64,000 nucleotides of DNA, from contig NZ_CP066557.1 in the NCBI RefSeq assembly GCF_019186785.1, positions 879,324-943,323 on the forward strand. Reading direction: 5' to 3'. Under the pieces are notes generated by a model. That model was given only the letters and a program-made list of their open reading frames with translations. It did no database searches and had not been told where the DNA came from. This DNA comes from Neoehrlichia mikurensis. GTDB lineage: Bacteria > Pseudomonadota > Alphaproteobacteria > Rickettsiales > Anaplasmataceae. Position numbers and translations under genes: made by a program. Below are positions 19,456 to 28,956 of this stretch, one piece after another. Each line of letters begins with the position of its first letter. Positions within the stretch are counted from its first letter, which is position 1.

Positions 19456-19902
19456 TTATAAATTTCTTAATCTTATGAAAAAATCTTTTAAAAGTTTTAT
19501 GTTTTCTTTTTCTAAAAATCCTCCATATATTTCTGGTACATAATGACAAAATTGAAATATTCTTGCTCCATTTTCAATGCTGCCATATTTTTTATTATAT
19601 GCTCCAAAATATAGTCTACGTATTTTAGATAATGATATTGCTTGTGAGCACATAGCACATGGTTCAAGGGTAACGTACATATCACAATTGTTTAGCATAG
19701 TTGTTTCTAATAAAGAACATGCATGTCTAATTGCTAGAATTTCTGCATGGGCAGTGGGATCATTTTTATGTATTGTTAAATTATTACAGCAAGATATGAC
19801 TTGTTTATTAATTACTATTACAGCACCTACGGGAATTTCTTGTTTTTGTAAATTTTCTTTTGCTTTTTTAAGTGCTAATTTCATGTAAGTGTAATCAAAC
19901 AA
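19456..19902 (-). CDS. tadA: tRNA adenosine-34 deaminase
   Basis: 148 residues. TadA makes inosine at the wobble position of tRNA-Arg(ACG). The cytidine-deaminase-fold zinc site is intact: HAE in DPTAHAEILAIRHA (His ligand and catalytic Glu) and CxxC in VTLEPCAMCSQAI. QEIPVGAVIV precedes it. The N-terminal helix and C-terminal FFIRLRNL are as expected for the family. Confidence 0.95.
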   Translation of the reverse strand: MFDYTYMKLALKKAKENLQKQEIPVGAVIVINKQVISCCNNLTIHKNDPTAHAEILAIRHACSLLETTMLNNCDMYVTLEPCAMCSQAISLSKIRRLYFGAYNKKYGSIENGARIFQFCHYVPEIYGGFLEKENIKLLKDFFIRLRNL

Positions 19903-20037
19903 TGTTTTAAGGACATATTTATTTAATTAATTATATCATATTTTTCTATTGCATAGAATACAATGAAAAAGACTTGTAGTAGTTACTTTTGTACTAGAAA
20001 TATGATATAATAAATAGTTATAATATGGAATAGTTTT

Positions 20038-20460
20038 ATGAGTTTTAAAATAGTTGTTTATTTATCCATTATTATAGGATTTTTTGGAGCATTTATTGTA
20101 CTTTTTAGATTATATAAAGATTATATACATCAGTATATTATAGATATATTTTCTGATTATTATGATGATAAAAGTTTAACAGATGAGGAAAGGTATAGAG
20201 ATTATCTTAAAAAGAAACAAAAAGAAATTATTAAAAATCAACTTGTATCTAAAAATTTAATGGAGTTATCTTACAAAGATAATGTGAAAATTGTTGAAGT
20301 TATTGAGCCAATAGGTAAGTGGACAAAATTTGTAATATCTGAAAAATTAAGAAGACTTGTGGGAATGAGATTTAATAATAAAAACCAAAGTGGATTTTGG
20401 CAAATGCTTATAAGGATGCAGGGGCTTGCACAAGGTAGATATAAGGGAAGATCTAGATAA
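20038..20460 (+). CDS. Small membrane-anchored protein of unknown function
   Basis: 140 residues. One N-terminal transmembrane segment (about residues 4-24, VVYLSIIIGFFGAFIVLFRL) is followed by a charged region (about 40-85, rich in D, E and K, possibly coiled coil) and a basic C-terminus ending GRYKGRSR. I do not recognise a family. Its codon use resembles that of its neighbours and it starts with ATG. It stands alone between tadA (minus) and dnaB. Composition and length favour a real gene, perhaps lineage-specific. Confidence 0.7.
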   Translation: MSFKIVVYLSIIIGFFGAFIVLFRLYKDYIHQYIIDIFSDYYDDKSLTDEERYRDYLKKKQKEIIKNQLVSKNLMELSYKDNVKIVEVIEPIGKWTKFVISEKLRRLVGMRFNNKNQSGFWQMLIRMQGLAQGRYKGRSR

Positions 20461-20925
20461 GTGTAATGTAACAAATTGCTATTAATATATGGTATATGCT
20501 AATATATTCATGTAATTCTTTAATGTATACTTTTTGTGTGTAGTATTAGAAATTTTTTTAAATAATATTGGAGTGTTATAAGAGTTTGCGTTTTTTAAAT
20601 TGAGATACTGTAAAGTATTTGTTTTTAAAAAGCATTAAGTACTTTACTACATTGTGTTAGCATATGTTTTATTATTCTACTAAGTCATTATTTATAGTTT
20701 AATACTTTAAAAATAGTTATTAGCTTTATATTTTGTATATTTTTTATATGGCGTGATATGTATAGTTTATATTAAAAAATATAAAAATTTATATAATAAT
20801 TGTGAATAGTGTTATTATTTTGAGAAAGTTTATCAGTATTATGATAAACGTATTGAATTTTAACATAATTATTGTTATCCTGATAAAATGTTATAGCCAA
20901 TGCTTATTTTGTTAAAAATACTGAT
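20461..20925. other. Spacer upstream of dnaB with a perfect palindrome
   Basis: No gene was seen. At 20828-20849 there is an 8-bp perfect inverted repeat, GTTTATCA and TGATAAAC, around a 6-nt centre. It lies about 75 bp upstream of the dnaB start, has no following T-run, and could be an operator or chance in AT-rich DNA. Confidence 0.4.
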
Positions 20926-22362
20926 GTGTTAAAATTAAAAGATAGTAAGAGTTTTACTTCGATTTCCGAATTACCTTGTAATATTGAAGCAGAGCAAATG
21001 CTTATAGGAGCAATGTTAAGAGATAATAGAATTTGTGATGCTATTGAAGATATAATAACGCCTGATATATTTTTTGATCCTTTGCATAAGCGTATTTTTG
21101 AACAAATTATTAAAGTGAGTAAGCGCGGATTGGTTGCAAATGAAATAAGTTTAAAAATGTTTTTTGATAATGATAAAGCATTAGTAGAATGTGGAGGAGT
21201 AGAATATTTAGCTAAAATAGCAGCAAAAGCTAGTATTATTTTTGATATAAAAAGTATAGCGAAGGTCATTTTGGATGCCTACTTAAGAAGGTGCCTTATT
21301 AGTTTTGGGCAAGGTGTTGTTGAAAGAGCATACAATTATGATTCTGATAATACTGCTATCCAACAATTGGAAGATGCTATGCAAACTTTATTTTTATTAA
21401 GCAGTCAGGGGAAAATTGATAATAGTTGTCATACTATGCCATCTTTATTAGAGAATATTACAAAAAAGATAGAGTTTGCAAAAAATAATAGTGGCGTACT
21501 ACAAGGGATATCTGTTGGATTTCAGGATTTAGATCAATTATTAAGTGGACTTCAAAAATCAGATTTATTAGTTTTAGCTGCACGTCCTTCAATGGGTAAG
21601 ACAGCATTAGCATTAAATATGGCATTGAATGCATGTAAAATATTAAAAGGAAATGATAAAAGTATAGGGTTCTTTTCTTTAGAAATGTCAGCTGAGCAGC
21701 TCACTTCTAGAATTATATCAATTGAATCTGAGGTAAGCTCTTATAAAGCTTTAACTGGAAGAATTAGCAATGATGATATGAGAAAAATATTAGATGCTAG
21801 TACACGAATATGTGACTTACCACTTATTATAGATGATGTTTCTATGTTGTCAATTAGTGGATTAAGAACACGTATTAGGAGAATGCATCAGTTACATAAT
21901 TTAGGGGCTGTATTTGTAGATTATCTGCAGTTAATTAAAGGTACCACTAAACGTAGTGGTGAAAATAGAGTACAAGAAGTTTCTGAGGTTACACAGGGAT
22001 TAAAGGCTATAGCAAAGGAATTGAAGTTACCTGTGATCGCTCTTTCTCAGTTATCAAGAGTTGTTGAACAACGTGATGATAAAAAGCCTCAATTATCAGA
22101 TTTACGGGATTCTGGTAGTATAGAACAAGATGCGGATATTGTCATGTTTTTATATAGAGAAGAATATTATGAAATTAGAAAACAGCCAGCTGAGGGAACA
22201 TCAAAGCATGCAGAATGGCAATCAAAAATGAATACAATTGCTAATGTAGCAGATGTTTTAGTTTCTAAACAGAGAAATGGACCTATAGGGAATGTAAAGC
22301 TTTTTTTTGAGCCTGAAAAAGGAAAATTTAAGGATTATACATCAAAGTATAATATTTTATAG
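20926..22362 (+). CDS. dnaB: Replicative DNA helicase DnaB
   Basis: 478 residues, GTG start. The N-terminal primase-interacting helical domain (PCNIEAEQMLIGAMLRDN) is followed by the linker helix and the RecA-like motor: Walker A LAARPSMGKTALALN, FFSLEMSAEQLTSR (H1a), Walker B FVDYLQLI, ALSQLSRVVEQR (H3) and the arginine-finger region SGSIEQDADIVMFLYREEYY. It is the hexameric 5'-3' helicase at the fork. No intein or insertion is present. Confidence 0.97.
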   Translation: MLKLKDSKSFTSISELPCNIEAEQMLIGAMLRDNRICDAIEDIITPDIFFDPLHKRIFEQIIKVSKRGLVANEISLKMFFDNDKALVECGGVEYLAKIAAKASIIFDIKSIAKVILDAYLRRCLISFGQGVVERAYNYDSDNTAIQQLEDAMQTLFLLSSQGKIDNSCHTMPSLLENITKKIEFAKNNSGVLQGISVGFQDLDQLLSGLQKSDLLVLAARPSMGKTALALNMALNACKILKGNDKSIGFFSLEMSAEQLTSRIISIESEVSSYKALTGRISNDDMRKILDASTRICDLPLIIDDVSMLSISGLRTRIRRMHQLHNLGAVFVDYLQLIKGTTKRSGENRVQEVSEVTQGLKAIAKELKLPVIALSQLSRVVEQRDDKKPQLSDLRDSGSIEQDADIVMFLYREEYYEIRKQPAEGTSKHAEWQSKMNTIANVADVLVSKQRNGPIGNVKLFFEPEKGKFKDYTSKYNIL

Positions 22363-22607
22363 ACTGTATTGTTATTTTATAAGAAATTTGCTGTAGGATA
22401 ATTAAGATTTAATCTGTTGTGGTAAAATGGTAAAAAGCCCTTCTGGAAATTATATAGATAATTTTTATATTTAAGTATAGTAAATTATAGGAATAGCAAT
22501 GTAAAATTGTTGAAAATAACAATTATCATCTTATAGTGATTATGAACATAATAGAAGAATTATATAGCGTAAAATTATAATATTATTATATATTAATTAT
22601 AGATATA

Positions 22608-22673
22608 GTAAACAGTATGAATAATAAGTACTGAATTAATTGGTAAGATGCTGGTTTTTATGAGCAATGATGT
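22608..22673 (+). pseudogene. Decayed tandem copy of the thiO 5' end
   Basis: ttaattggtaagatgct at about 22636-22652 parallels ttaattggtaggatgct at 22716-22732 inside thiO. Flanking bases align on both sides (aacagtatgaata against aacagtaggaata). The copy lies about 80 bp upstream of its parent and ends just before the thiO start, with the frame lost. Confidence 0.6.
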
Positions 22674-22682
22674 TAATTAAGT

Positions 22683-23750
22683 ATGGTAAAAACAGTAGGA
22701 ATAGCAGGTGCTGGGTTAATTGGTAGGATGCTAGCTTTGAGATTAGCAAAGGATGGGTGGCATGTATCATTGTTTGATAAAGATGATAGGCGTGGTAGGA
22801 AAAGTTGTGGGTTAATTGCAGGGGGTATGTTATCTTTATACTCTGAAATTGACAATATGGATCCTATTGTTTTTGAGTTAGGATTGCAATCAATGACATT
22901 ATGGCCAAAAATTCTTAATAGTTTATCGAGGTATACACATTTTCAAGTATTAGGTAGCATTGTTGTATCTCATAGTAGTGATTTGCCAGAATTAGAAAGA
23001 TTACAACTTTTTATGCGAAAGAAGCTAGCGGAATTGTTCGATAATGTTTGTGTTACTAATAGTAAGATTATACAAGAGCTTGAACCAGAATTATTATTTT
23101 GTCATGGAATGTATTTGTCTGGTGAAGGTAATATTGATAATACTCAACTGTTTTCTAATCTAGAGTTGACTTTATTACAATTAGGAGTTGCTTGGTGGGA
23201 AAAAGTTAATGTAGATAAAATGTATTCTAAAACTATAGTCATAGGTGAACAAGAGTACAATTTTGATGTAGTTATTGATTGTAGGGGATTAGGAGCTAAA
23301 TACGATATACTTAATTTAAGAGGAGTAAGAGGAGAAATAATTTTATTAAATGCGCCACAGGTGAAATTTAGTCGTCCTATAAAAATGTTACATCCAAGAT
23401 ATAGTATTTATGTTGTTCCAAGACCTAATTATAGATTTGTAGTTGGTGCAAGTGAAATAGAAAGTGAAGATAAGTCTTTACCTTCAGTACAATCGACACT
23501 AGAATTATTATCTGCTGCATATTCTTTACATAGAGGGTTTGCAGAAGCAAGAATTATTAAAATGATGAGTAATTGCAGGCCAGCATTTCCTGATAATGTT
23601 CCTAAAATATATACTCAGGATCATATTATTAGAGTGAATGGATTGTATAGATATGGTTATTTGCTTGCTCCGGCTTTAGTAGAGGAAGTTATACAATTAT
23701 TACAAAAAGATCAAGTAAATTATCCTGCAATACATATTAATAAATATTAA
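22683..23750 (+). CDS. thiO: FAD-dependent glycine oxidase ThiO-like protein
   Basis: 355 residues of the D-amino-acid-oxidase fold. The N-terminal dinucleotide-binding loop is GIAGAGLIGRMLALRLAKDGWHVSLFDKD, then SCGLIAGGMLSLYSE contacts FAD. The central RGEIILLNAP and the C-terminal NGLYRYGYLLAPALVEE match ThiO (usual form GHYRNGILLAP). ThiO makes iminoglycine for the thiazole half of thiamine. No other thi genes are nearby. A substrate other than glycine cannot be excluded. Confidence 0.85.
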   Translation: MVKTVGIAGAGLIGRMLALRLAKDGWHVSLFDKDDRRGRKSCGLIAGGMLSLYSEIDNMDPIVFELGLQSMTLWPKILNSLSRYTHFQVLGSIVVSHSSDLPELERLQLFMRKKLAELFDNVCVTNSKIIQELEPELLFCHGMYLSGEGNIDNTQLFSNLELTLLQLGVAWWEKVNVDKMYSKTIVIGEQEYNFDVVIDCRGLGAKYDILNLRGVRGEIILLNAPQVKFSRPIKMLHPRYSIYVVPRPNYRFVVGASEIESEDKSLPSVQSTLELLSAAYSLHRGFAEARIIKMMSNCRPAFPDNVPKIYTQDHIIRVNGLYRYGYLLAPALVEEVIQLLQKDQVNYPAIHINKY

Positions 23751-23816
23751 ATATAAATTGAGGATGGATTTAATATTCAGCTTTAATGTCAGTGAAATTG
23801 TTATAAATTTTATTTG

Positions 23817-24698
23817 TTAATTTATAACTTGCAGATCAATGATTTTTATATTGTTGAGATCTATTTGATTTTTAAAATCTTTTAGTAATTCAGGGGGAAT
23901 GATTGCAGATCTTGTATGATCAGATGTCATATTTATTACACTAAGCTCTAATGCAAGAGGTACCTGTCCTTTTCCTACTGTGAAGTGAGCTTTGAGATCA
24001 TTCAATATTGGAGTACCATGAGAATTCCTTATAGTATATTTTATTGATACTGTATCACCACACCTGATTGTATTGACTGTACCTTTATAATTTTTTATTA
24101 CATTATTAAAAGTTAATAAATTTTTAATACCTTGTATATTATTGGATTTATTTGTAATGACTTTAATGTAGTAATTGCCATGATTTTTTCCACTATTGAT
24201 TGTAACAATGCGTTCACCATTTTCTTGCATCCCATCAATGGCGTAATTTAATTCTGGAACACTATGGCTTCCTAGTCTTATATTTTCAGGATTAGGAAAA
24301 TTATTAATAATATTTTCTATATTTGTAGTTGTAGTGTTTGATATCTTATATATAATTACTGATATATCCTGGCCGCAAACAACCATTTTTCCATTGCCTT
24401 GTCTGATATCATAAAATGTAAAATTTGTTTTCTTGTATATTTTAGATTTAATTTTATGTAAATATTCCTCAAGTCCATGTTTCTTTATGTAGTAATCAAT
24501 TCTAGCTTCAATTATTGGTCTTAAAATCTTATATCCTATTTGATATGTAACACTATTGTCAGAAGGGAAAATTTCATAAGGTTTTTTAGATTGTGGATTA
24601 GAGTATGGTGAATAAAAAATTGATAATGAGTGTAACATGTATACGAGTACTGAAAACACTAAGATTATAAATATTAGACTGTAAATTATCTTCTTCAT
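23817..24698 (-). CDS. Membrane-anchored FKBP-like protein
   Basis: 293 residues with one N-terminal transmembrane or signal segment (about 4-26). Two stretches resemble FKBP peptidyl-prolyl isomerase domains: IRQGNGKMVVCGQDISVIIYKI near residue 100, and GDTVSIKYTIRNSHGTPI...FTVGKGQVPLALELSVINM near 215-260. The latter has the GDxVxVxYT...G....F.VG.G.VI.G order, but with LALELSV in place of the usual G.EG.V. Activity is therefore uncertain. It probably faces the periplasm. Its ATG overlaps the stop of the prenyl synthase gene by 4 nt (ATGA), so the pair is translationally coupled. Confidence 0.6.
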   Translation of the reverse strand: MKKIIYSLIFIILVFSVLVYMLHSLSIFYSPYSNPQSKKPYEIFPSDNSVTYQIGYKILRPIIEARIDYYIKKHGLEEYLHKIKSKIYKKTNFTFYDIRQGNGKMVVCGQDISVIIYKISNTTTTNIENIINNFPNPENIRLGSHSVPELNYAIDGMQENGERIVTINSGKNHGNYYIKVITNKSNNIQGIKNLLTFNNVIKNYKGTVNTIRCGDTVSIKYTIRNSHGTPILNDLKAHFTVGKGQVPLALELSVINMTSDHTRSAIIPPELLKDFKNQIDLNNIKIIDLQVIN

Positions 24699-25534
24699 AT
24701 TTTTTGGATAAATTTAACTAAATTACTTAAGAGATTTGCTTTGTGCGTAAAAGGTTTTAAGTACTCTATGGATTGATTAAAGAGATCATTCATGTAATTT
24801 TCAGATTCTTCGATGCCTATTATGTTCACTATATTATTTAATTGATGATCTTGATGTATGTCTTTAATATCATCCTTAATCTGAAAAGCGCAACCTAAGG
24901 TTCTACCATAATTGATTAGGTAATCTGTTTCTTTTTTTGAGGCTTTTCCTAGTATTGCTCCTAATTCACATGCAGCAGAAAACATTTTAGAAGTTTTTAG
25001 TTCATGCATTTTTTGTATTGTACATAGATCTGTAATAGGACTAACTATATCTAATAATTGACCATTGATCATTCCTTGATAGCCACATGCTTGAGATACA
25101 GCTTTTATCATTTTACATTTTATATAGTTACTTTCTCTTAAATCAGATATTAGCTCAAATGCTAATGTAAGTAAAGCATCTCCAGTGAGTATAGCAACAT
25201 GTTCGCCAAACTTTTTATGACAGCTTTTTTTACCACGTCTTGTACTTGCATTGTCCATGGATGGTAAGTCATCATGTATTAAAGAATAAATATGGATTAT
25301 TTCAATGATAGCACTTACTGGTAATATTCTTTTTATATCTACATTGAATATTTTTGCGGATGCATTTACAAGAAATGGGCGTATGTATTTACCTGGATTT
25401 AAAATAGTATAGCACATTGCTTTATGTAAAATATTTTCAGGTTTAGTTATAGGTGATAAAATTGTAATTAACTCTTGATTAAGTAACTTACTGAAATATT
25501 GTATTGATTTTAATGTTTCATTATGTGTGTTCAT
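24695..25534 (-). CDS. ispA: Polyprenyl (farnesyl/geranylgeranyl) diphosphate synthase
   Basis: 279 residues. The first Asp-rich motif is in LIHDDLPSMDNASTRRGK (FARM, DDLPSMD), and the second is FQIKDDIKD (SARM). GKYIRPFLV and the KTSKMFSAACELG region are also typical. The bulk ahead of the FARM motif and the size suggest short-chain products (C15/C20) for ubiquinone side-chain and undecaprenyl precursors. It overlaps the FKBP-like gene. Confidence 0.92.
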   Translation of the reverse strand: MNTHNETLKSIQYFSKLLNQELITILSPITKPENILHKAMCYTILNPGKYIRPFLVNASAKIFNVDIKRILPVSAIIEIIHIYSLIHDDLPSMDNASTRRGKKSCHKKFGEHVAILTGDALLTLAFELISDLRESNYIKCKMIKAVSQACGYQGMINGQLLDIVSPITDLCTIQKMHELKTSKMFSAACELGAILGKASKKETDYLINYGRTLGCAFQIKDDIKDIHQDHQLNNIVNIIGIEESENYMNDLFNQSIEYLKPFTHKANLLSNLVKFIQKI

Positions 25535-25675
25535 GGTAATAAGTAAAATTTTTGATATTGTATATTACATAAAAGCTGTTTTAATTACTAGATGTAAAAA
25601 ATTTAAGAAGTTATATTAGAATAATGTTTGACTACAGATACATTAGTAATATAATTTTCTATGACATAAAAATTT

Positions 25676-25748
25676 GACTCCTTCGTCTAGTGGTCCAGGA
25701 CCCCACCCTTTCACGGTGGTAACGCGGGTTCGACTCCCGTGGGAGTCA
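25676..25748 (+). tRNA. tRNA-Glu (UUC anticodon)
   Basis: A complete cloverleaf. The acceptor GACTCCT pairs with GGGAGTC (last pair G-U) and the D arm contains TCTAGTGGTCCAGGA. The anticodon stem CCACC/GGTGG holds the loop CTTTCAC, so the anticodon is TTC. The T arm is GCGGG-TTCGACT-CCCGT, with discriminator A. CCA is not encoded after the discriminator (ACAC follows). It is the only tRNA I can find in the window. Confidence 0.97.
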
Positions 25749-26021
25749 CACTATGTTTATTGTTAATAGCCAACAATATAATTTTCCTTACCTGCTTTAT
25801 TATCATAAGATGTATGATCTTTGCTTTGGATAATTTTAGAATAGTACAGGTAGTATTGAAATATGTATATGTATATTAAAAATTACAGTTAATGATTTGT
25901 TAATCTTTTATTTGATACTATATATTGTGTTTATTTATAGATATAAATACTATATATATTATTATATAAAAAAATTTGTGTATTGTATATAAGATGCTAA
26001 TCTTACAAGAGGTATTTGCAG

Positions 26022-27809
26022 ATGACATCGATTATTGTTGATTATAGTCGTGATAATAATTTAACAAATTTTGGCAAGGCTATGCTTTCCGATAGATATT
26101 TATTGGATAATGAAAATTATCAGCAGCTATTTGTGCGTATTGCTCAATATTATTCTGATACAAATGAACATGCGCAAAGATTATATGATTATATGAGTAA
26201 ATTATGGTTTATGCCTGCAACTCCAATATTGAGTAATGGTGGTACAAATAGAGGGCTGCCAATTTCTTGTTTTTTAAATGAGACTGAGGATAGTTTAAAA
26301 GGTATAGTTGATTTATGGAATGAAAATGTATGGTTAGCATCTTGCGGTGGAGGAATAGGAAGTTATTGGGGTAATTTGCGTTCTATTGGTGAAAAGGTAA
26401 GAGGTAGTGGAAAAACTTCAGGTATAATTCCTTTTATTGTTGTTCAAAATGCGTTAACTCTAGCAATTAGTCAAGGATCATTGCGTAGAGGAAGTTCTGC
26501 TGTATATTTACCTGCATGTCATCCAGAAATAGAGGAGTTTTTGGATATAAGGAAACCTACTGGGGGGGATCCTAACAGAAAAGCCCTTAATATACATCAT
26601 GGAGTTACTTTATCGGATGACTTTATGTTAGCTGTAGAAAAAGATGAACCGTGGAATTTACTAAGTCCTAAGGACAATTCTATTATCTGCACAGTAAAAG
26701 CACGTGACTTATGGATAAAAATTCTTACTAATAGAGTTGAGACAGGAGAACCTTATATAGTCTTTATTGATGCAGTAAATAACAATAAACCTGATATATA
26801 TAAAAAGTTAGGATTAAATATTAAGATGTCTAATTTATGTACGGAAATTACTCTTGCGACAGGATATGATCATCTCAATCAATCAAGGACTGCTATATGT
26901 TGTTTAGCATCATTAAATCTTGAATATTATGAATCTTGGCAAGGAAATAACTTTTTTATTGAAGATGTTATGCGGTTTCTTGATAATGTGTTAACTGATT
27001 TTATAGAAAAAGCGCCACGAGGAATGGAAAGAGCAAAGTATTCCGCAATGCGTGAACGTAGTATTGGTGTTGGAGTAATGGGATTTCATTCATTTTTGCA
27101 AAGTAAAATGATACCATTTGAATCTTTTGCTGCAACAATATGGAACAAAAGAATATTTTCTCATATTAAGAGTCAGGCTGATAAAGTTTCCTATAAGTTA
27201 GCTTTAGAGAAGGGTCCTTGTCCCGATGCTATAGATGCAAATATGATGGAAAGATTTACAAATAAACTATCTGTTGCTCCTACTGCTTCAATTTCAATTA
27301 TTGCTGGTAATACATCTCCTGGTATAGAACCATATGCAGCGAATGTATTTACTCATAAGACTTTAACAGGCTCTTTTATTGTACGTAATAAATTTTTACA
27401 AATGCTTTTAGAGTCTAAGCAGCAAAATAATGATCAGGTATGGTCTTCAATTTCAACAAATGAAGGCTCTGTTCAGCATCTTGATTTTTTAACTGATGAT
27501 GAAAAGTTAGTTTTTAAGACTGCATATGAGCTTGATCAACGTTGGATTATAGAGCATACTTGTGATAGGTCGCCTTATATATGTCAAGCACAATCAGTGA
27601 ATCTTTTTTTACCTGCAAATGTTCATAAAAGGTATCTACATAAAATACATTTTTTAGCATGGAAAAAAGGTTTAAAAAGTTTATATTATTGTAGATCTAA
27701 ATCTATTCAAAGAGCTGATAAAGTGTCGCATAATATATTTCATAAATCTGTAGTGCATCAAAAGCAAATAACTAATTTTGAATATGATAAATGTTTATTG
27801 TGTCAGTAA
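26022..27809 (+). CDS. nrdA: Ribonucleoside-diphosphate reductase alpha subunit
   Basis: 595 residues from the ATG at 26022, with AGAGGT upstream; a TTG 6 nt earlier is less likely. It makes deoxyribonucleotides with NrdB, which is not nearby. Visible: LPISCFLNETEDSLKGI (redox Cys), the catalytic SNLCTEI (thiyl Cys and Glu), AICCLASLNLEYY (second redox Cys), the late barrel motif LSVAPTASISIIAGNTSPGIEP, and the C-terminal shuttle pair CLLCQ. There is no obvious N-terminal ATP-cone. That fits compact class I enzymes of intracellular alphaproteobacteria. Its stop overlaps an ATG (TAATG) that begins the damaged ruvX. Confidence 0.95.
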   Translation: MTSIIVDYSRDNNLTNFGKAMLSDRYLLDNENYQQLFVRIAQYYSDTNEHAQRLYDYMSKLWFMPATPILSNGGTNRGLPISCFLNETEDSLKGIVDLWNENVWLASCGGGIGSYWGNLRSIGEKVRGSGKTSGIIPFIVVQNALTLAISQGSLRRGSSAVYLPACHPEIEEFLDIRKPTGGDPNRKALNIHHGVTLSDDFMLAVEKDEPWNLLSPKDNSIICTVKARDLWIKILTNRVETGEPYIVFIDAVNNNKPDIYKKLGLNIKMSNLCTEITLATGYDHLNQSRTAICCLASLNLEYYESWQGNNFFIEDVMRFLDNVLTDFIEKAPRGMERAKYSAMRERSIGVGVMGFHSFLQSKMIPFESFAATIWNKRIFSHIKSQADKVSYKLALEKGPCPDAIDANMMERFTNKLSVAPTASISIIAGNTSPGIEPYAANVFTHKTLTGSFIVRNKFLQMLLESKQQNNDQVWSSISTNEGSVQHLDFLTDDEKLVFKTAYELDQRWIIEHTCDRSPYICQAQSVNLFLPANVHKRYLHKIHFLAWKKGLKSLYYCRSKSIQRADKVSHNIFHKSVVHQKQITNFEYDKCLLCQ

Positions 27810-28244
27810 TGCTATATAGAAATATTGAAGATTTTTTTTTAAATGTTTGGTGAAAGAAAATTTGGTATTGCATTAAGTGATGCAACTAATCTAATAGCTA
27901 TACCATATATTGTATATGAGAGGTGTAATACTAGAAAAGATATAGGAGTATTATATAATATATTTAGTAGTAACAATGCTGGATCATTTATTGTAGGATT
28001 TCCAATTCAACTTAATGGACAAGAAAGTGTAATGTGTGAGAAAGTGCTTAGTTTTGTTAATAAAATTATCAAAAAGTATAAAGTAAATATATATTTACAT
28101 GATGAAAGATATACTACTGCCATGGCAACTAGAATTGCTAAGGAAGCTAAAATTTGTAGAAAAAAATCGCAAAAAATAGATGATAAAGTGTCTGCTGCGT
28201 TAATCTTACAACAAGTGCTTGATATTATGAAACTATATCAATAA
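27809..28244 (+). pseudogene. ruvX: YqgF/RuvX Holliday-junction resolvase-like gene lacking its first catalytic strand
   Basis: The body at 27843-28244 (133 codons) is clearly YqgF: GERKFGIALSD, IVGFPIQLNGQES, then HDERYTTAMATRIAKEA and IDDKVSAALILQQ. Its in-frame ATG (27843) comes immediately after a stop, and translation from there lacks the usual first beta strand ending in LDFG or IDFG that supplies the first catalytic Asp. A likely original start is the ATG at 27809, which overlaps the nrdA stop (TAATG) and reads MLYRNIEDFFLNVW before stopping. Between them is a T9 run (27832-27840). Because TAA directly precedes the downstream frame, a single indel does not restore it, so a small deletion removing the strand is more likely. 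Confidence 0.65.
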
Positions 28245-28956
28245 AATTACTTGTAATAGTTTATGTAATATAAGGTAACGAAGGTATTATTTATAGTTTA
28301 TATGTTAGATTAATATGTAAGCACTGTATTAAGTTTATATTATTATGTACTACATATGTAATTAGTAGATGGTAAATTAAGTTCTTTAGTAATTTATATG
28401 TATATTTCTTAATGCTATTATAAATGACTTATGTTGCAAAAATTAATAACTAGGGTGCTAGTGTATATATAAATTATATTGTGATTACATGCAGTTTTAT
28501 ATTACGAAGTAATGCTGTATATCCTATACAAGTACATAAAATAGCAGTTAGTATTTACGAAGATTATATTAATAAGTGATAACGAAGGATATCTTGTATA
28601 CATATAAAACATACATTATCAAATTTAAGTTAAATATGTATTTAAGCTTATGTAGAACATAATTTGTAAGAGTGATAATAAATATTAAAAAACACCAATT
28701 CTTATAATACTCAATATAATTTGAAAAAAATTTTCTAATGACAGATAATCTATATTTCCTTTCATGGGAATAATATGATGTTTGCAATAGGATGGAAAAC
28801 TTATATTTTTAATATGATAAGATCAGTATAATTACAAAGATTAAGCAATTCATCAGTTTAATAATTGTTACTAGTGATGAGATAATAGTATGTTATATAT
28901 AATGCTGTTTTAAAAGTATTAGATATTTTATTGAATCTTATAGTTAGCAATGACAA
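28245..28956. other. AT-rich spacer between ruvX and purA
   Basis: No convincing gene was found. A 72-codon minus-strand frame (28569-28787) is hydrophobic and AT-driven, with no family resemblance, so I do not call it. Confidence 0.4.

Noticed and set aside
28569..28787. 72-codon minus-strand frame before purA
   Set aside because: Its residues (Y, I, F, K, N) are what random AT-rich DNA gives, with nothing family-like.
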